Assembly (NCBI RefSeq): GCF_032854445.1
Contig: NC_088297.1
Coordinates: forward strand, 19,357,127 to 19,421,126
From: Liolophura sinensis
Lineage: Eukaryota; Mollusca; Polyplacophora; Chitonida; Chitonidae
Direction of reading: 5' to 3'
Length of the DNA: 64,000 nucleotides
Shown: one piece after another, positions 46,291 to 56,169 of the stretch
Position numbering within the stretch: position 1 is the stretch's first letter
Layout: each line of letters starts with the position of its first letter
Made by a program: the position numbers and the translations under genes
The notes under the pieces: model-generated
The model's database searches: none
Seen by the model: the letters and a program-made list of their open reading frames with translations, nothing else
What the model was told of the DNA's origin: nothing

Positions 46291-48231
46291 TGGTTCATTA
46301 ATGGTGCAGATAAATTTTTTTATTTGGCTCATTTCTTTGTTGTTTCGGAATGGCTTCTTTTGGCAATTATTGGGCACAACACACGTGTGTTTTTCATTTC
46401 ATAGGTTATCCATGTGGGATTATTGGACACAACACACGTGTGTTTTTCAGTTCATAGGTTATCCATGTGGGATTATTGGACACAACACAGGTGTGTTTTT
46501 CAGTTCATAGGTTATCCATGAGTGATTATTGGACACAACACACGTGTGTTTTTCAGTTCATAGGTTATCCATGTGGGATTATTGGACACAACACACGTGT
46601 GCTTTTCATTTCATAGGTTACCCAAGTGGGATTATTGGACACAACATACGTATGTTTTTCATTTCATAGGTTATCCATGTGGGATTATTGGACACAACAC
46701 ACGTGTTTTTTCAGTTCATAGGTTAGCCATGTGGGATTATTGGACACAACACACGTGTGCTTTTTAGTTCATAGGTTATCCATATGGGATTATTGGACAC
46801 AACACAGGTGTGTTTTTCATTTCATAGGTTATCCATGTGGGATGATTGGACGCAACACAATTGTGTTTTTCAGTTCATAGGTTATCCATGTGGGATTATT
46901 GGACACAACACAGGTGTGTTTTTCAGTTCATAGGTTATCCATGTGGGATTATTGGACACAACACAGGTGTGTTTTTCAGTTCATAGGTTATCCATGTGGG
47001 ATTATTAGACACAACACAGGTGTGTTTTTCAGTTCATGGGTTATCCATGTGGGATTATTGGACACAACACAGGTGTGTTTTTCAGTTCATAGGTTATCCA
47101 TGTGGGATTATTGGACACAACACAGGTGTGTTTTTCAGTTCATGGGTTATCCATGTGGGATTATTAGACACAACACACGTATGTTTTTCAGTTCATGGGT
47201 TATCCATGTGGGATTATTGGACGCAACACAGTTGTGTTTTTCAGTTCATAGGTTATCCATGTGGGATTATTGGACACAACACAGGTGTGTTTTTCAGTTC
47301 ATAGGTTATCCATGTGGGATTATTGGACACAACACAGGTGTGTTTTTCAGTTCATAGGTTAGCCATGTGGGATTATTAGACACAACACAGGTGTGTTTTT
47401 CAGTTCATGGGTTATCCATGTGGGATTATTAGACACAACACAGGTGTGTTTTTCAGCTCATAGGTTATCCATGTGGGATTATTGGACACAACACAGGTGT
47501 GTTTTTCAGTTCATAGGTTATCCATGTGGGATTATTGGACACAACACACGTGTGCTTTTCAGTTCATAGGTTATTTATGTAGGATTATTAAACACAACAC
47601 AGGTGTGTTTTTCAGTTCATAGGTTATCCATGTGGGATTATTGGAGACAACACAGGTGTGTTTTTCAGTTCATAGGTTATCCATGTGGGATTATTGGACA
47701 CAACACAGGTGTGTTTTTCAGCTCATAGGTTATCCATGTGGGATTACTGGGCACAACACACGTATGTTTTTCAGTTCATAAGTAACCCATTGAAGCCCCT
47801 AAGTTACCAAGTTTTTTTACTAATCTCGCTCAAGAGCGGACACACTAATTGACATTAGCCCCATCTTGCGTCTGGGTATTGTTAGAACCCCTCACTGATG
47901 GATGACAACCTCTGCCCGGTAAACGTCAACATTTTCTCGCTATTTCCACGGTCGATGTTATTAATGTGGATGGCCACTTTGTTCAATACCCTGTTTTATA
48001 TAAGAACATACACCCTATGAGTAAGGCCGCGTACAACCCATGAGGGAACTCCCGCCAGCAGTTTATTTATCTTATCCGCGAGTTAAGACGTAGTCACTCA
48101 TACAGATATTTCACTTAAAATATATAACCACTATTCCTTTGGGGAATTCGGATTCCCCAACCCATAAACCCGTCTACTAGTAAATGAACAATTGTTGTTA
48201 AACGGGATTGAAACAAATAAATAAACGAATA
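46291..48231. mobile_element. Dispersed element with 53-bp repeats, expanded copy
   Basis: The left flank (TGGTTCATTAATGGTGCAGA, TTTGGCTCATTTC), a 27-unit array, the right flank (CACTGATGGATGACAACCTC, CTAGTAAATGAACAATTG) and a tail TTGTTAAACGGGATTGAAAC with AAATAAATAAA match the short copy at 38237. There is no ORF outside the array. The layout of conserved flanks around a tandem core resembles the 'pearl' repeats described from oysters, but no sequence homology to them is claimed. Confidence 0.75.
46367..47785. repeat. 53-bp minisatellite, 27 copies with a palindromic CANNTG core
   Basis: Units repeat every 53 bp (one is 52) as TTATTGGACACAACACAGGT, then GTGTTTTTCAGTTCATAGG and TTATCCATGTGGGA. 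The core after ACAACA is CACGTG in 7 units, CAGGTG in 15, CAATTG in 1, CAGTTG in 1, TACGTA in 1 and CACGTA in 2. With CACGTG the core sits in a perfect 14-bp palindrome, AACACACGTGTGTT. All three forward frames are open through long stretches, which explains the ORFs of up to 155 codons (46890-47357). They are artefacts of a stop-free unit whose length is not a multiple of three. There are no unique spacers, so it is not a CRISPR array. Confidence 0.97.
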
Positions 48232-48555
48232 TAAAAGGGAGTTAAACTAGAGCATGCGATCAGTGATCAGGGCAAATGGTCACCAGCAAACATTTTATTA
48301 CGACTTTTTTTAAAAGTCGTTCTGTGGTGGTGTTTTACACTATATACACTTGTGCAAATATTAGACTAACGTGATAACAGACACATGTAAGTGTTACTTT
48401 ATCGTGGATGTTGAAATCATTCATGCCTCTTTCACACCACATTCAGCACCAGTGTAAAAGTAATCACAAGAGAATAAGCAGATTACCACATTCAGTGTTT
48501 GAAGATTTCAGGACCAGGTAGGTAACTATGATTATCCAGACATTATCTGGGTAGT
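48232..48555. other. Unassigned stretch
   Basis: Nothing recognised. Confidence 0.4.
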
Positions 48556-48783
48556 TTATGATGATCTTGGTCTGAGTAAGGAGTTGAAGTAGGCTATACC
48601 TAGCGGAATAATCATCCCTACCGCGATAATGATCCCGGGGGTATCATCTCCATCGCGCCAGCCGAGTTTATCTTCTTTCAATTCCCGCTTTGCTTTCTTT
48701 ACACATTTGGGAAAAAAACACAGTTCCAAAGTGACGCCATTTTGCTTTAAACGCGTATCTGGAGTGATCGTCTTAAAAGCCAT
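48556..48783 (-). CDS. Candidate small single-pass membrane protein (75 residues)
   Basis: On the minus strand an ATG in a strong context (AACATGG) opens 75 codons to a TAA. Residues 1-49 are hydrophilic and basic (for example CVKKAKRELKEDKL at 27-40). Residues 50-69 form one hydrophobic segment, GIIIAVGMIIPLGIAYFNSL. The last six residues are LRPRSS. That arrangement suggests a C-terminal tail anchor. The family is unknown. It may be a complete intronless gene, one exon of a larger gene, or chance. No poly(A) signal or neighbouring exon supports it. Confidence 0.33.
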   Translation of the reverse strand: MAFKTITPDTRLKQNGVTLELCFFPKCVKKAKRELKEDKLGWRDGDDTPGIIIAVGMIIPLGIAYFNSLLRPRSS

Positions 48784-49287
48784 GTTAGCTGTATAACCTT
48801 TGCCTTAGCTTTCAGCAATGGCTTCCAGTGAAGTCAGAGACACGATTAAGTTCAGGTTAAGCCCTGGAAATATGTGTCTTAAGAATGGACTACCCAACTA
48901 ACTGCGTTTTAAGCTTGGCGACTGCTAATCAAGGAACGACCAATGGCTCTATTACCAGTCCCTGAAAAGTGTTTTGTGAACACGTCAAGCGTGAAATAAC
49001 GCCGACGTGTGAAAACTGTTCAGTAGTCCATCTACTTACTAAAACTCCGAAGTAACTGTTATACGGGATCCATCATTAACCGATAATCATTATCGGCACC
49101 ACGTAATCAATCGCATTAATTTGTATTTATGCTAATGAGGACTTTCAATAATATCTTCATTACAGATATATCCATAGAATCCATTGGCTAAAATGGAAAG
49201 CAAAGTGTCCAAATTACATTTCAGGCCACCAACAGGCAAACAATGTCCAAATCGAAGTTGCACCGGTTATATGTAATCATTGGACAA
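48784..49287. other. Unassigned stretch
   Basis: Would contain the promoter of the minus-strand ORF if that is real. No element is identified. Confidence 0.35.
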
Positions 49288-49350
49288 ATATTACACTGAG
49301 GCTGTCATCCCTGTACAAGTTTTACTGTCCATGCTGTAGTGTTTTATACT
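49288..49350 (+). repeat. MITE family A, inner arm fragment
   Basis: AGTTTTACTGTCCATGCTGT and AGTGTTTTATACT correspond to the inner left-arm blocks. The outer arm is missing. Confidence 0.4.
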
Positions 49351-49472
49351 CGTGCATGTACATAAATGTTTTTGACTTTACACCATTACAACATTTCCGC
49401 CATGTCACGACGCCATTTTTGTCAGAAACATATGCTTGTAGGTTTGAATGTTATTCTCTTGTATGGAATGGT

Positions 49473-49626
49473 TATTATTTATTTATTTGATTTGTGTTTT
49501 ACGCCGTACTCAAGAACATTTCACTTATATGACGGCAGCCGGCATTATTTTGGGAGGAAACCGGGCAGAGTGAGGGGGGGGGGGGGGATCCACGACCATC
49601 TGCAGGTTGCTGCAAGACCTTCCAAC
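49473..49626 (-). mobile_element. SINE family 1, 5'-truncated, with a G homopolymer
   Basis: Reverse-oriented tail TTATTTATTTATTTGATTTG and body GGCAGCCGGCATTATTTTGG up to CAGGTTGCTGCAAGACCTTC. In place of the usual GCCCGGGGGAAACC block it has a run of about 15 G near 49573-49588, which looks like an expansion of the native G run. Confidence 0.88.
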
Positions 49627-49912
49627 AGGTGAGGAATGTCTAGAATCTATGGGGGTCTGTTTCATAATTGTAACCAATAGGTTCGTTATATGCACAATGT
49701 CGAAGACACCCGTCACCATGGATACACCGCCTGTTGCAATCAAAGTGCAATCCAGATTCACATAAATCATTAATGACAACTTACGCGATTTGATTACTTG
49801 TACTGATTTATTAATGTTTACTCTTCTAGAAAATGCCTTGCAAGCTTCTGCCATCCCTGAAAATAGCTGACAGTTACTCTTTACATGAGTCCGACCTAAT
49901 ATCGTGGCTTAA

Positions 49913-49916
<4 letters not shown>

Positions 49917-49976
<60 letters not shown>

Positions 49977-49977
49977 C
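49917..49977. repeat. (ATT)n microsatellite, about 20 repeats
   Basis: A perfect trinucleotide run of about 61 bp. It is the source of a poly-tyrosine tract in an overlapping spurious ORF (49833-50060). Confidence 0.98.
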
Positions 49978-50221
49978 GTTTTTTTTTGGAAGTCTATGTC
50001 GAACGTTCTCTTGGAAATTGGTTTTGCGGTTACCGGCCTGGAGTTATCTTTGACGACTGATGTACGAATTGTACGAACTCCGGACTTACTTCTATCCTAG
50101 GCAAACCATCACTCTGTAAAAACACCAAAATATTTTTTAAAAAGAAACCACTTTGGTTAGGACAGATACAATAGCTTTATGGCAATAGAGGAAAACCATG
50201 AAAACCATGATGATGGGGAAA

Positions 50222-50375
50222 GTTTTATTTATCACAATTTCAGTATTTATGCAAAACCCTAAGGTAAATTGACAGGAGGTCATATTTCACCGGTTGCATG
50301 TGACCATTTGTAAATCATCACACTGTCGTCACTTCCTATGCTGTAGTCTTCTGCGCTTAAGTCTCTTAGCCCATG
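50222..50375 (+). repeat. MITE family A, left arm without partner
   Basis: CAAAACCCTAAGGTAAATTG, AGGTCATATTTCACCGGTTG, GTGACCATTTGTAAATC and CACACTGTCGTCACTTCCTA match the left arm. No right arm was found downstream. Confidence 0.7.
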
Positions 50376-50978
50376 ACTTCCTTTCTAGACAATGGCAGCC
50401 GATATAACAATACTTTAATACGCCTGGTTTGCCTTTAATACTCACTGCTCAATTAAATAAATTATCTGTTCATTTGACCAGCACCTCCAAACGCCAGACG
50501 CAAAGTCACGTGCCTGAGGACTGACGAGAAGTGGTCAAGTTGTTGTGCAACGGAAATGTCAGCACGACCTTGGCGAGCCCCCGATCGGCCAGATAGTAGT
50601 TCTGGACAAGAGTGGGAGTAATGAATGACATTCTCAATCAGTGGAGGAAATCTAATTCTCTGACTTCGAGGCGTCAGGCTGTCAAACAGGGTCGATCCGA
50701 CCTAGCCTGGCGTAAGTTTGATTGTTTATTTGGTATTAAAATAGACAACTGCAATATATGCGCCACTATGATACGTGCGATTGAATTTGGTATTATTTAT
50801 AACTTCGGATTTACAGTGCGATTTGGAGTCTGCGCCTAGTCAGACTTTATTTGTGATGTCATGGAAAACTGTTGGTTTCTACTCTGTACTCTTATGTCAC
50901 TTATTTCATACGTGTTACTCTGTACAAAAACCTCAGATCATACCAAAGGCGTTAAAATGGTAATAAATATGCGCCCTC
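50376..50978. other. Unassigned stretch
   Basis: A slightly GC-richer patch at 50500-50710 hints at an old element or exon, but no motif is recognisable. Confidence 0.35.
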
Positions 50979-51098
50979 CACCGAGAAGTTAGAGAACGGA
51001 AACAGGACAGATTGGCACGGTGTCAATATAATAAGACTGGGTGGGGTGTCATGTCTGGTGTCACTTTGGCGGCATGAAACTGCACTGCGATAGGGGCC
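50979..51098 (+). mobile_element. SINE family 3, body fragment
   Basis: GAACGGAAACAGGACAGATT, GGTGTCAATATAATAAGACT, GGGTGGGGTGTCATGTCTGG and TTTGGCGGCATG follow the body order of the copy at 52413. The tRNA-like head is missing. Confidence 0.75.
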
Positions 51099-51607
51099 GT
51101 AAGTCCCGTGCAAGACGTTGCATGGTTTCGAGAGATTTTCTACTTCAGGTGAAAAGTCGCATTTTAACATGGCGGTGTCAATTTGTTATTGGTCAAACTT
51201 CGTATCGGGGAAAGCAAAATTAATGCGAAAATCAGAATGTGCTGACACCTGGGACACCTATCTGAACACCTGAAAATGTCAAGAAATAATCTAATATTAT
51301 TATAGTAGTTTATCTAGCGCATTGTTAAAACTTGACCATATTTAGACCTGCAGATACCATAACTGATAATCCGTATACGTTTATAGCGTGCGAAATTGAT
51401 ATATGAATTATGATAGGTGTTGACACAGGAGCCTATACAATATAAACAGGGGCATAAGGTCCACAGACAATAAACTACGAAATGCGTATTTTAAATGTTA
51501 TTTATAACTTATAGTTATTATAATAACCACGTATTTATGAAAAGCATTCTTTGTGCTTGTCTAACTACGTCTAACTAAACATAACTGATTTTGTCGAGTT
51601 GTATTAG
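51099..51607. other. Unassigned stretch
   Basis: Nothing recognised. Confidence 0.4.
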
Positions 51608-51629
51608 GTTGTTGTTGTTGTTGTTGTTG
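51608..51629. repeat. (GTT)n microsatellite
   Basis: About seven perfect GTT repeats. Confidence 0.9.
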
Positions 51630-51942
51630 AAAATGCTCTCAACAGTTTAGTGTTTTTAAACGTCGCAAATCAGTATTTTGAACAATATATATTCATTATC
51701 TTGCTAAACGGGTCCATGGGCTGCGCTTGTCCTTCGGAAAAGGAAAAAAGCTGTACTTCTCTGTGTCACTTCGGTGAGAACACCCAAACACGAAGCAAAT
51801 AACCATGTTTGTCGCAGTTACGGCTTTGATAGATGTCATCGGAAGTTAAAAACCGGAAATCGTGATCACGTGATTTACGCGCCCTATAGGAAGACTCGGT
51901 ATATGTACACACAGCTATGGACGAAAATTGTTACTTACAAAT
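51630..51942. other. Unassigned stretch
   Basis: Nothing recognised. Confidence 0.4.
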
Positions 51943-52143
51943 CATACATACACATATATATACATACATACATACATACATACATACATACATAGATACA
52001 TACATACATACATACATACATACATACATACATACATACATACATACATACATACATACATACATACATACACACACACATACATACATACATATATACA
52101 TACATACATACATACATACATACATACATACATACATACATAG
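51943..52143. repeat. (CATA)n microsatellite, about 50 repeats
   Basis: About 200 bp of CATA with a few interruptions, including a GATA near 51994 and a CACACACACA run near 52070. The ORFs of 60 to 90 codons on both strands here (YIHT or MYVC repeats) are translations of the microsatellite. Confidence 0.98.
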
Positions 52144-52412
52144 GATATGCAAATTTTAATAGACCTGTTTGTTTGTATAAGACACCAACCTTTTGTTTAT
52201 ACATTCTGCATTTCCCTTTTTACACCTGGAAAACGGCGAACAGCCCTCATTTGGTCGTCGGGTGAAAAGAATAGCACATAAACCATCTAAGCAAGCGTGG
52301 GGAAAGGCAACTAACCTAAAACTCTGCCATGCGAGCCGAGCTGACGATGCCATGTGATAATGTGCGCTGTTTGACTTACACGACAACAACCACATTCAAC
52401 GGCTACATTAAA

Positions 52413-52670
52413 GGGTTCGGTGGTCGAATGGTTAGAAAGTCCGACTAGAAGTCGAGAGGCCCGGGATCAAACCTGGGTCGGATCATTCCAAAGACTCTAA
52501 CAATGGTACGTTTTGCCGCGTCGCTTGACGCTCAGCTCTGCTGGGTTAGAGCAAGGAAACAGGACTGGTTGGCATGCTGCCAGTATAATGTGACGGGGTG
52601 GGGTGTCATGTCCGGTGTCCTTGGCGTTATACTTTGGTGGCATGGGCGCGCCCTGCCACAAAATACACTG
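52413..52670 (+). mobile_element. SINE family 3, full copy with a tRNA-like head
   Basis: The head from GGGTTCGGTGGTCGAATGG has an A box (TGGTCGAATGGTTAG) and a B box (GGGATCAAACC). The body is GGAAACAGGACTGGTTGGCA, GGGGTGGGGTGTCATGTCCG, TATACTTTGGTGGCATGGGC. It defines family 3, with headless copies at 33385 and 50979. The 3' end is not sharp and no target-site duplication was found. The ORFs at 52503-52745 and on the opposite strand are artefacts. Confidence 0.75.
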
Positions 52671-53962
52671 TATGCACATACACATGATGATTGTTTTTTG
52701 GCTATATTAGAGTTATTTAGCGTTGTCAGTCTCCGCACGCCCTAACTTGGTACTCAGCATAAGGGATTTGCCACGTGCCGTTTTGCATTGAAGTAGCACT
52801 ATAAATATCTGAACACTGACAACAGCCTGCTTTGCGGAGGCATCATGACTGAACGGGGATAACAGCGATGACAAAACTTCACAAGCAAGAACCTCACAGT
52901 TCCCCCCCCCTCCTCCCCCCCGAACAGTCTAATGTCCGTTAGATTACACGACGGAATATTCTAAAGAGGTAGATTCCCCTCCAACTGTCGTTCTGGTTAA
53001 GGTTATAACGAGATTTTCTCTTATCTTTTATCACAACGTTCTGCCAAGTCAGACGCAGATCCAAACGTCTTTAGCCTTAGGCAGTCTTGGGTGTTCTTTG
53101 TCATTAATATTGGACGGAAAACTTGACACTATCTGCGCAAAACTATCGCAGCTGTGAGCTAGATAAGGTTTTGAGAACCTTTTTAACGTCACCAAGATCG
53201 GAGAGGACCATTATTACCTATTCTATTCTCATCCAATAAAAGCGAGAAGCTGTCGGCGTATCTTTTTTGTGCGAAACTCCGTTGTTGACGACATTATGGC
53301 GACTTTGGTTGCATGCAGCCAACAGCAGAGAAATACCGTTCAACTTAATACTTTTTATGGATAATCTTTCCCACCTAAACAATACAAACGAAATTCTGTG
53401 TAGTCTTTTGTTCCTCCCTGCATATGTTTGTAACGCTACACTAAAGTGATACAAGAAAACAATAGTCAACCCTACTTGGCCGCGGGTCGTCAACGAGCAG
53501 AGATAAAGTACGACGAGCTTGAACTGCAAGCTGCAAGAATGCCGTTTAAAATAGTGTGTAAATTATAGGTTTACAACTGTGGACACATGCAAAAAAGGAA
53601 ACAGAATGAAATACAAATTTGATGTCAAAATAAACGTAGCTTTACCGTGCTTCAATAAAAATGGATAAGATGATTTATTATGAAGACACATGAAAGTCAC
53701 AAGTATCAACATAGTTGACGTGTACTAAAAAATGTATTAAAAACATAATCAGCAACACATACAGCTTGAGAACGGTCTTTCCATATATTGGATTTTTCAT
53801 AAGAAAAAAATGCGTAGAGGCTTTATGGCTCTTCAGTATTCCGCCTCTGTTCGGGAATTAAAACGAAACACCAACCAAGTGAGGGGAACAAAGTAAGGTT
53901 TATGGAAAAAAAGTAATAGCCAATATATTTTAAGCAACTGTGTGGCTCTTTGTGGCACGTGT
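52671..53962. other. Unassigned stretch with a C-rich run
   Basis: A C-rich run (CCCCCCCCTCCTCCCCCCC) lies near 52902-52921. The ORF at 53218-53529 (minus, 103 codons) and the plus-strand ORF inside it have no domain. Nothing else is recognised. Confidence 0.35.
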
Positions 53963-54067
53963 GTATTTATTTATTTATCTGGTGTTTTACGCGGCACTCA
54001 TTTCACTTATACGACAATAGTCAGCATTTTGGTGGAAGGAAACCGGGCAGACCAGGCGGAAACCCAG
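53963..54067 (-). mobile_element. SINE family 1, 5'-truncated old copy
   Basis: Reverse-oriented tail TTTATTTATTTATCTGGTGT, then GCGGCACTCATTTCACTTAT and AGGAAACCGGGCAGACC. It ends at AACCC. About 13 bp of the body (the AAGAATA block) are deleted. Confidence 0.82.
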
Positions 54068-54234
54068 CTCTACCTCACGCACAACTGTGTATGTTTCGTG
54101 TACAGATGATAGCTCTGACTATGTGCGAGTTTGAAATCGGCCTGTTCCCCACCTAGTCTCTTTGTCTAAGTGTTCAAGATAATACAAATGGGCAGATATA
54201 TCCCAGAATGCCAAAGCCTATTGTATATGCCGCT

Positions 54235-54322
54235 GGTTCTAGTCAGATCAGGTCGTTCTACAATTAGAGCAGATCGGACTCTGAGGTCACGGATTCAAAC
54301 CCAACAGTTGATTTGTTGTGGC
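54235..54322 (+). mobile_element. Possible tRNA-like SINE head
   Basis: GGTTCTAGTCAGATCAGGTC and GGATTCAAACCC could be A-box and B-box regions, but the A box is poor. Weak call. Confidence 0.2.
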
Positions 54323-55096
54323 TTTAAATAGATTTGTCGGTTTTTGTTAGAGGAGCGCGATGCTTTTCTCGGGTCATTGGCCAGTCTATAACCCTGTCTG
54401 CCGTTAAATAAGCGAGTAATTCTTCAAATATGCCCTAAAATTTTAAATCCATCATATATTTGTATGTCTGTGTTGCTGTAAATTTGCATACTCATTTGTA
54501 ATATTGTGTGTCTTTGTGAATCATACCACCTATCCCTCCATGTCCATTCTACCCGTTTCTGTGTGAATGTGTGTGCTTTATTTGCATTGATAACATCTCC
54601 CAGTATGTCTCTCTCCTTCTCTGTCTGTCTCTCTGTTCCCCTATCACCCCGTCAGCCTACCGATATATCTCAAAATCACCCGCTGTCAAGGAGTTTTCCT
54701 CTATTTCTTACTTTCGTATATCAAGTGATAATTGGTCTGTCAACATGTCTGCCTAACGAATCACCCAAACCAGAGGTATCTTCACGGTACGTCTCATTGC
54801 ATATTCAAAGACAACGTCACGGAGGGTTTTTGAAGTTGTTACCAAGGGAAAGCGGAAACTCTCGTGCGTTCATCTTATTACTCTTATAGTATAGACTTCC
54901 ACAACTTTTTTTCGCGATAGTTATCAAGTCATAATGAGATCTTTCCATAGGCTAACCTCTGGTGGGACAGGAAAATGTTCTGAGTGTTGACGCCACTTGA
55001 CTGTCAGTCTGCTAGAACCAGGGACTTAACGGATCATCCGTCTATTCAGTATCTTGATAAATATCTCTGGCTGAAAATGAATCTGAGAGACGAGGG
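54323..55096. other. Unassigned stretch with a pyrimidine-rich part
   Basis: CT-rich sequence at 54590-54720 drives the ORFs at 54506-54889 and 54571-54756. No gene evidence. Confidence 0.4.
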
Positions 55097-55372
55097 CTAA
55101 TTTAACCCGTCCACGCAGACGTTGTTGGGGGAATCTCTGAAGTGGAGAGCTACTTGACACACTCGTTTAGCTGCCGTCACATCAGCGTGTTCACAAGCCA
55201 GCGCGTTTGTCAGGCAATTAGCTGATAACATTATTGATTGCTGGTTGAACACTGCAGACGACAAGTGTTTTGATCGATTCTGAATGAAACAATCTAGCGG
55301 CATAGCTTCCACAATGTCTCCCTTTACAAGAGCAGGGAAAAAAAACTTGTCGAAATCTGCTGCTAGGTGCAT
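55097..55372 (-). CDS. Unrecognised ORF (91 codons), possible exon
   Basis: The reading MHLAADFDKFFFPALVKGDI to a C-terminal CVDGLN has balanced composition, four cysteines and no low complexity. I recognise no domain. The frame is closed by TGA a few codons upstream of the ATG, so it would have to be a first exon or intronless. A second minus-strand frame is also open over part of it (55218-55421). Could be chance. Confidence 0.18.
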   Translation of the reverse strand: MHLAADFDKFFFPALVKGDIVEAMPLDCFIQNRSKHLSSAVFNQQSIMLSANCLTNALACEHADVTAAKRVCQVALHFRDSPNNVCVDGLN

Positions 55373-55724
55373 TAGTACCGGGTTTCAATTTGATCAGGTC
55401 AAAAGCCTTGCAGACAGCCAATGGCTGGCCATACGTAGTGGAAAATATTGACTGGTTTTATTTCAGTACCATAATGAACGATATGTTAATTGTTGCCTGT
55501 TGACAAGTTTCTCTGTCAGAGAAAGATATGCTCTATTATCTTTAATAACTTGACCTATGTCTTGACACTGCACAATTTCCTTTTTCCTTTTGTATACATT
55601 GATATCTGCACTTTGTCCGAGTACTCCTGTTGGAGTTTGGATTCCCTTTGCAAAACTCTGGCTAATTAACTGATACCTGCTCTTTCAACTTCCCCTGTCT
55701 TCTCTGTGCATGATTTCGTCTTAA
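55373..55724. other. Unassigned stretch
   Basis: Nothing recognised. Confidence 0.4.
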
Positions 55725-55850
55725 TTTCGTACTTAATGTACTTTCTTAGTTCTTTTGTGTTAAACGTCATATCGGGAACTGGCCTTGCGATTATTGACCT
55801 GGAACGTCCATCTTGGTTGACGGCTGGTACACGAATGTCTGTTTTAACGC
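55725..55850 (+). repeat. Dispersed repeat B
   Basis: TACTTTCTTAGTTCTTTTGT, GTGTTAAACGTCATATCGGG, GCGATTATTGACCTGGAACG and GTACACGAATGTCTGTTTT match the copies at 17680 and 26885. The minus-strand ORF 55666-56094 crosses it and is therefore not called. Confidence 0.65.
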
Positions 55851-56169
55851 ATGGATTCTTCCACAGATCTACCCAATGATCTCGAAAACGGAACTGCAGG
55901 GTTTTGTTCGACTCCGAACCGAGGTAATATTTACATTTTGTCCATCTGGAGTTCTCCAACACACACCTATTTTGTTTCCAGCTTTGCACCTTCTGCTGTA
56001 TATTTACCAACACTAGAATATAGATATAAGATACAAGTTGTGTTAACCCGAAAGGCGAAAAAGAACGCTTTAACATGTCTGAAAATTTCAGCATTTATTT
56101 CGCCATCTTTTCAAAACTAAATAATTCCTAGCATGGGAGAGAGGACAAAGCATAACAAAAAGAACGAGG
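55851..56169. other. Unassigned stretch with an exon-like 57-bp segment
   Basis: TCTTCCACAG at 55857-55866 and GAG|GTAATA after 55923 bound a 57-bp segment open in one frame. Too short to call. Confidence 0.25.

Noticed and set aside
46367-47785. CRISPR-like array
   Set aside because: Units are directly adjacent with no unique spacers, and the context is metazoan. It is a minisatellite.
51917-52204. ORFs of 60 to 90 codons on both strands
   Set aside because: They are translations of the CATA microsatellite.
55867-55923. 57-bp exon-like segment bounded by AG and GTAATA
   Set aside because: Too short to carry evidence, and the sites are common enough to occur by chance.
55666-56094. 142-codon minus-strand ORF
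   Set aside because: It runs across dispersed repeat B and has no domain. Two plus-strand ORFs overlap it.
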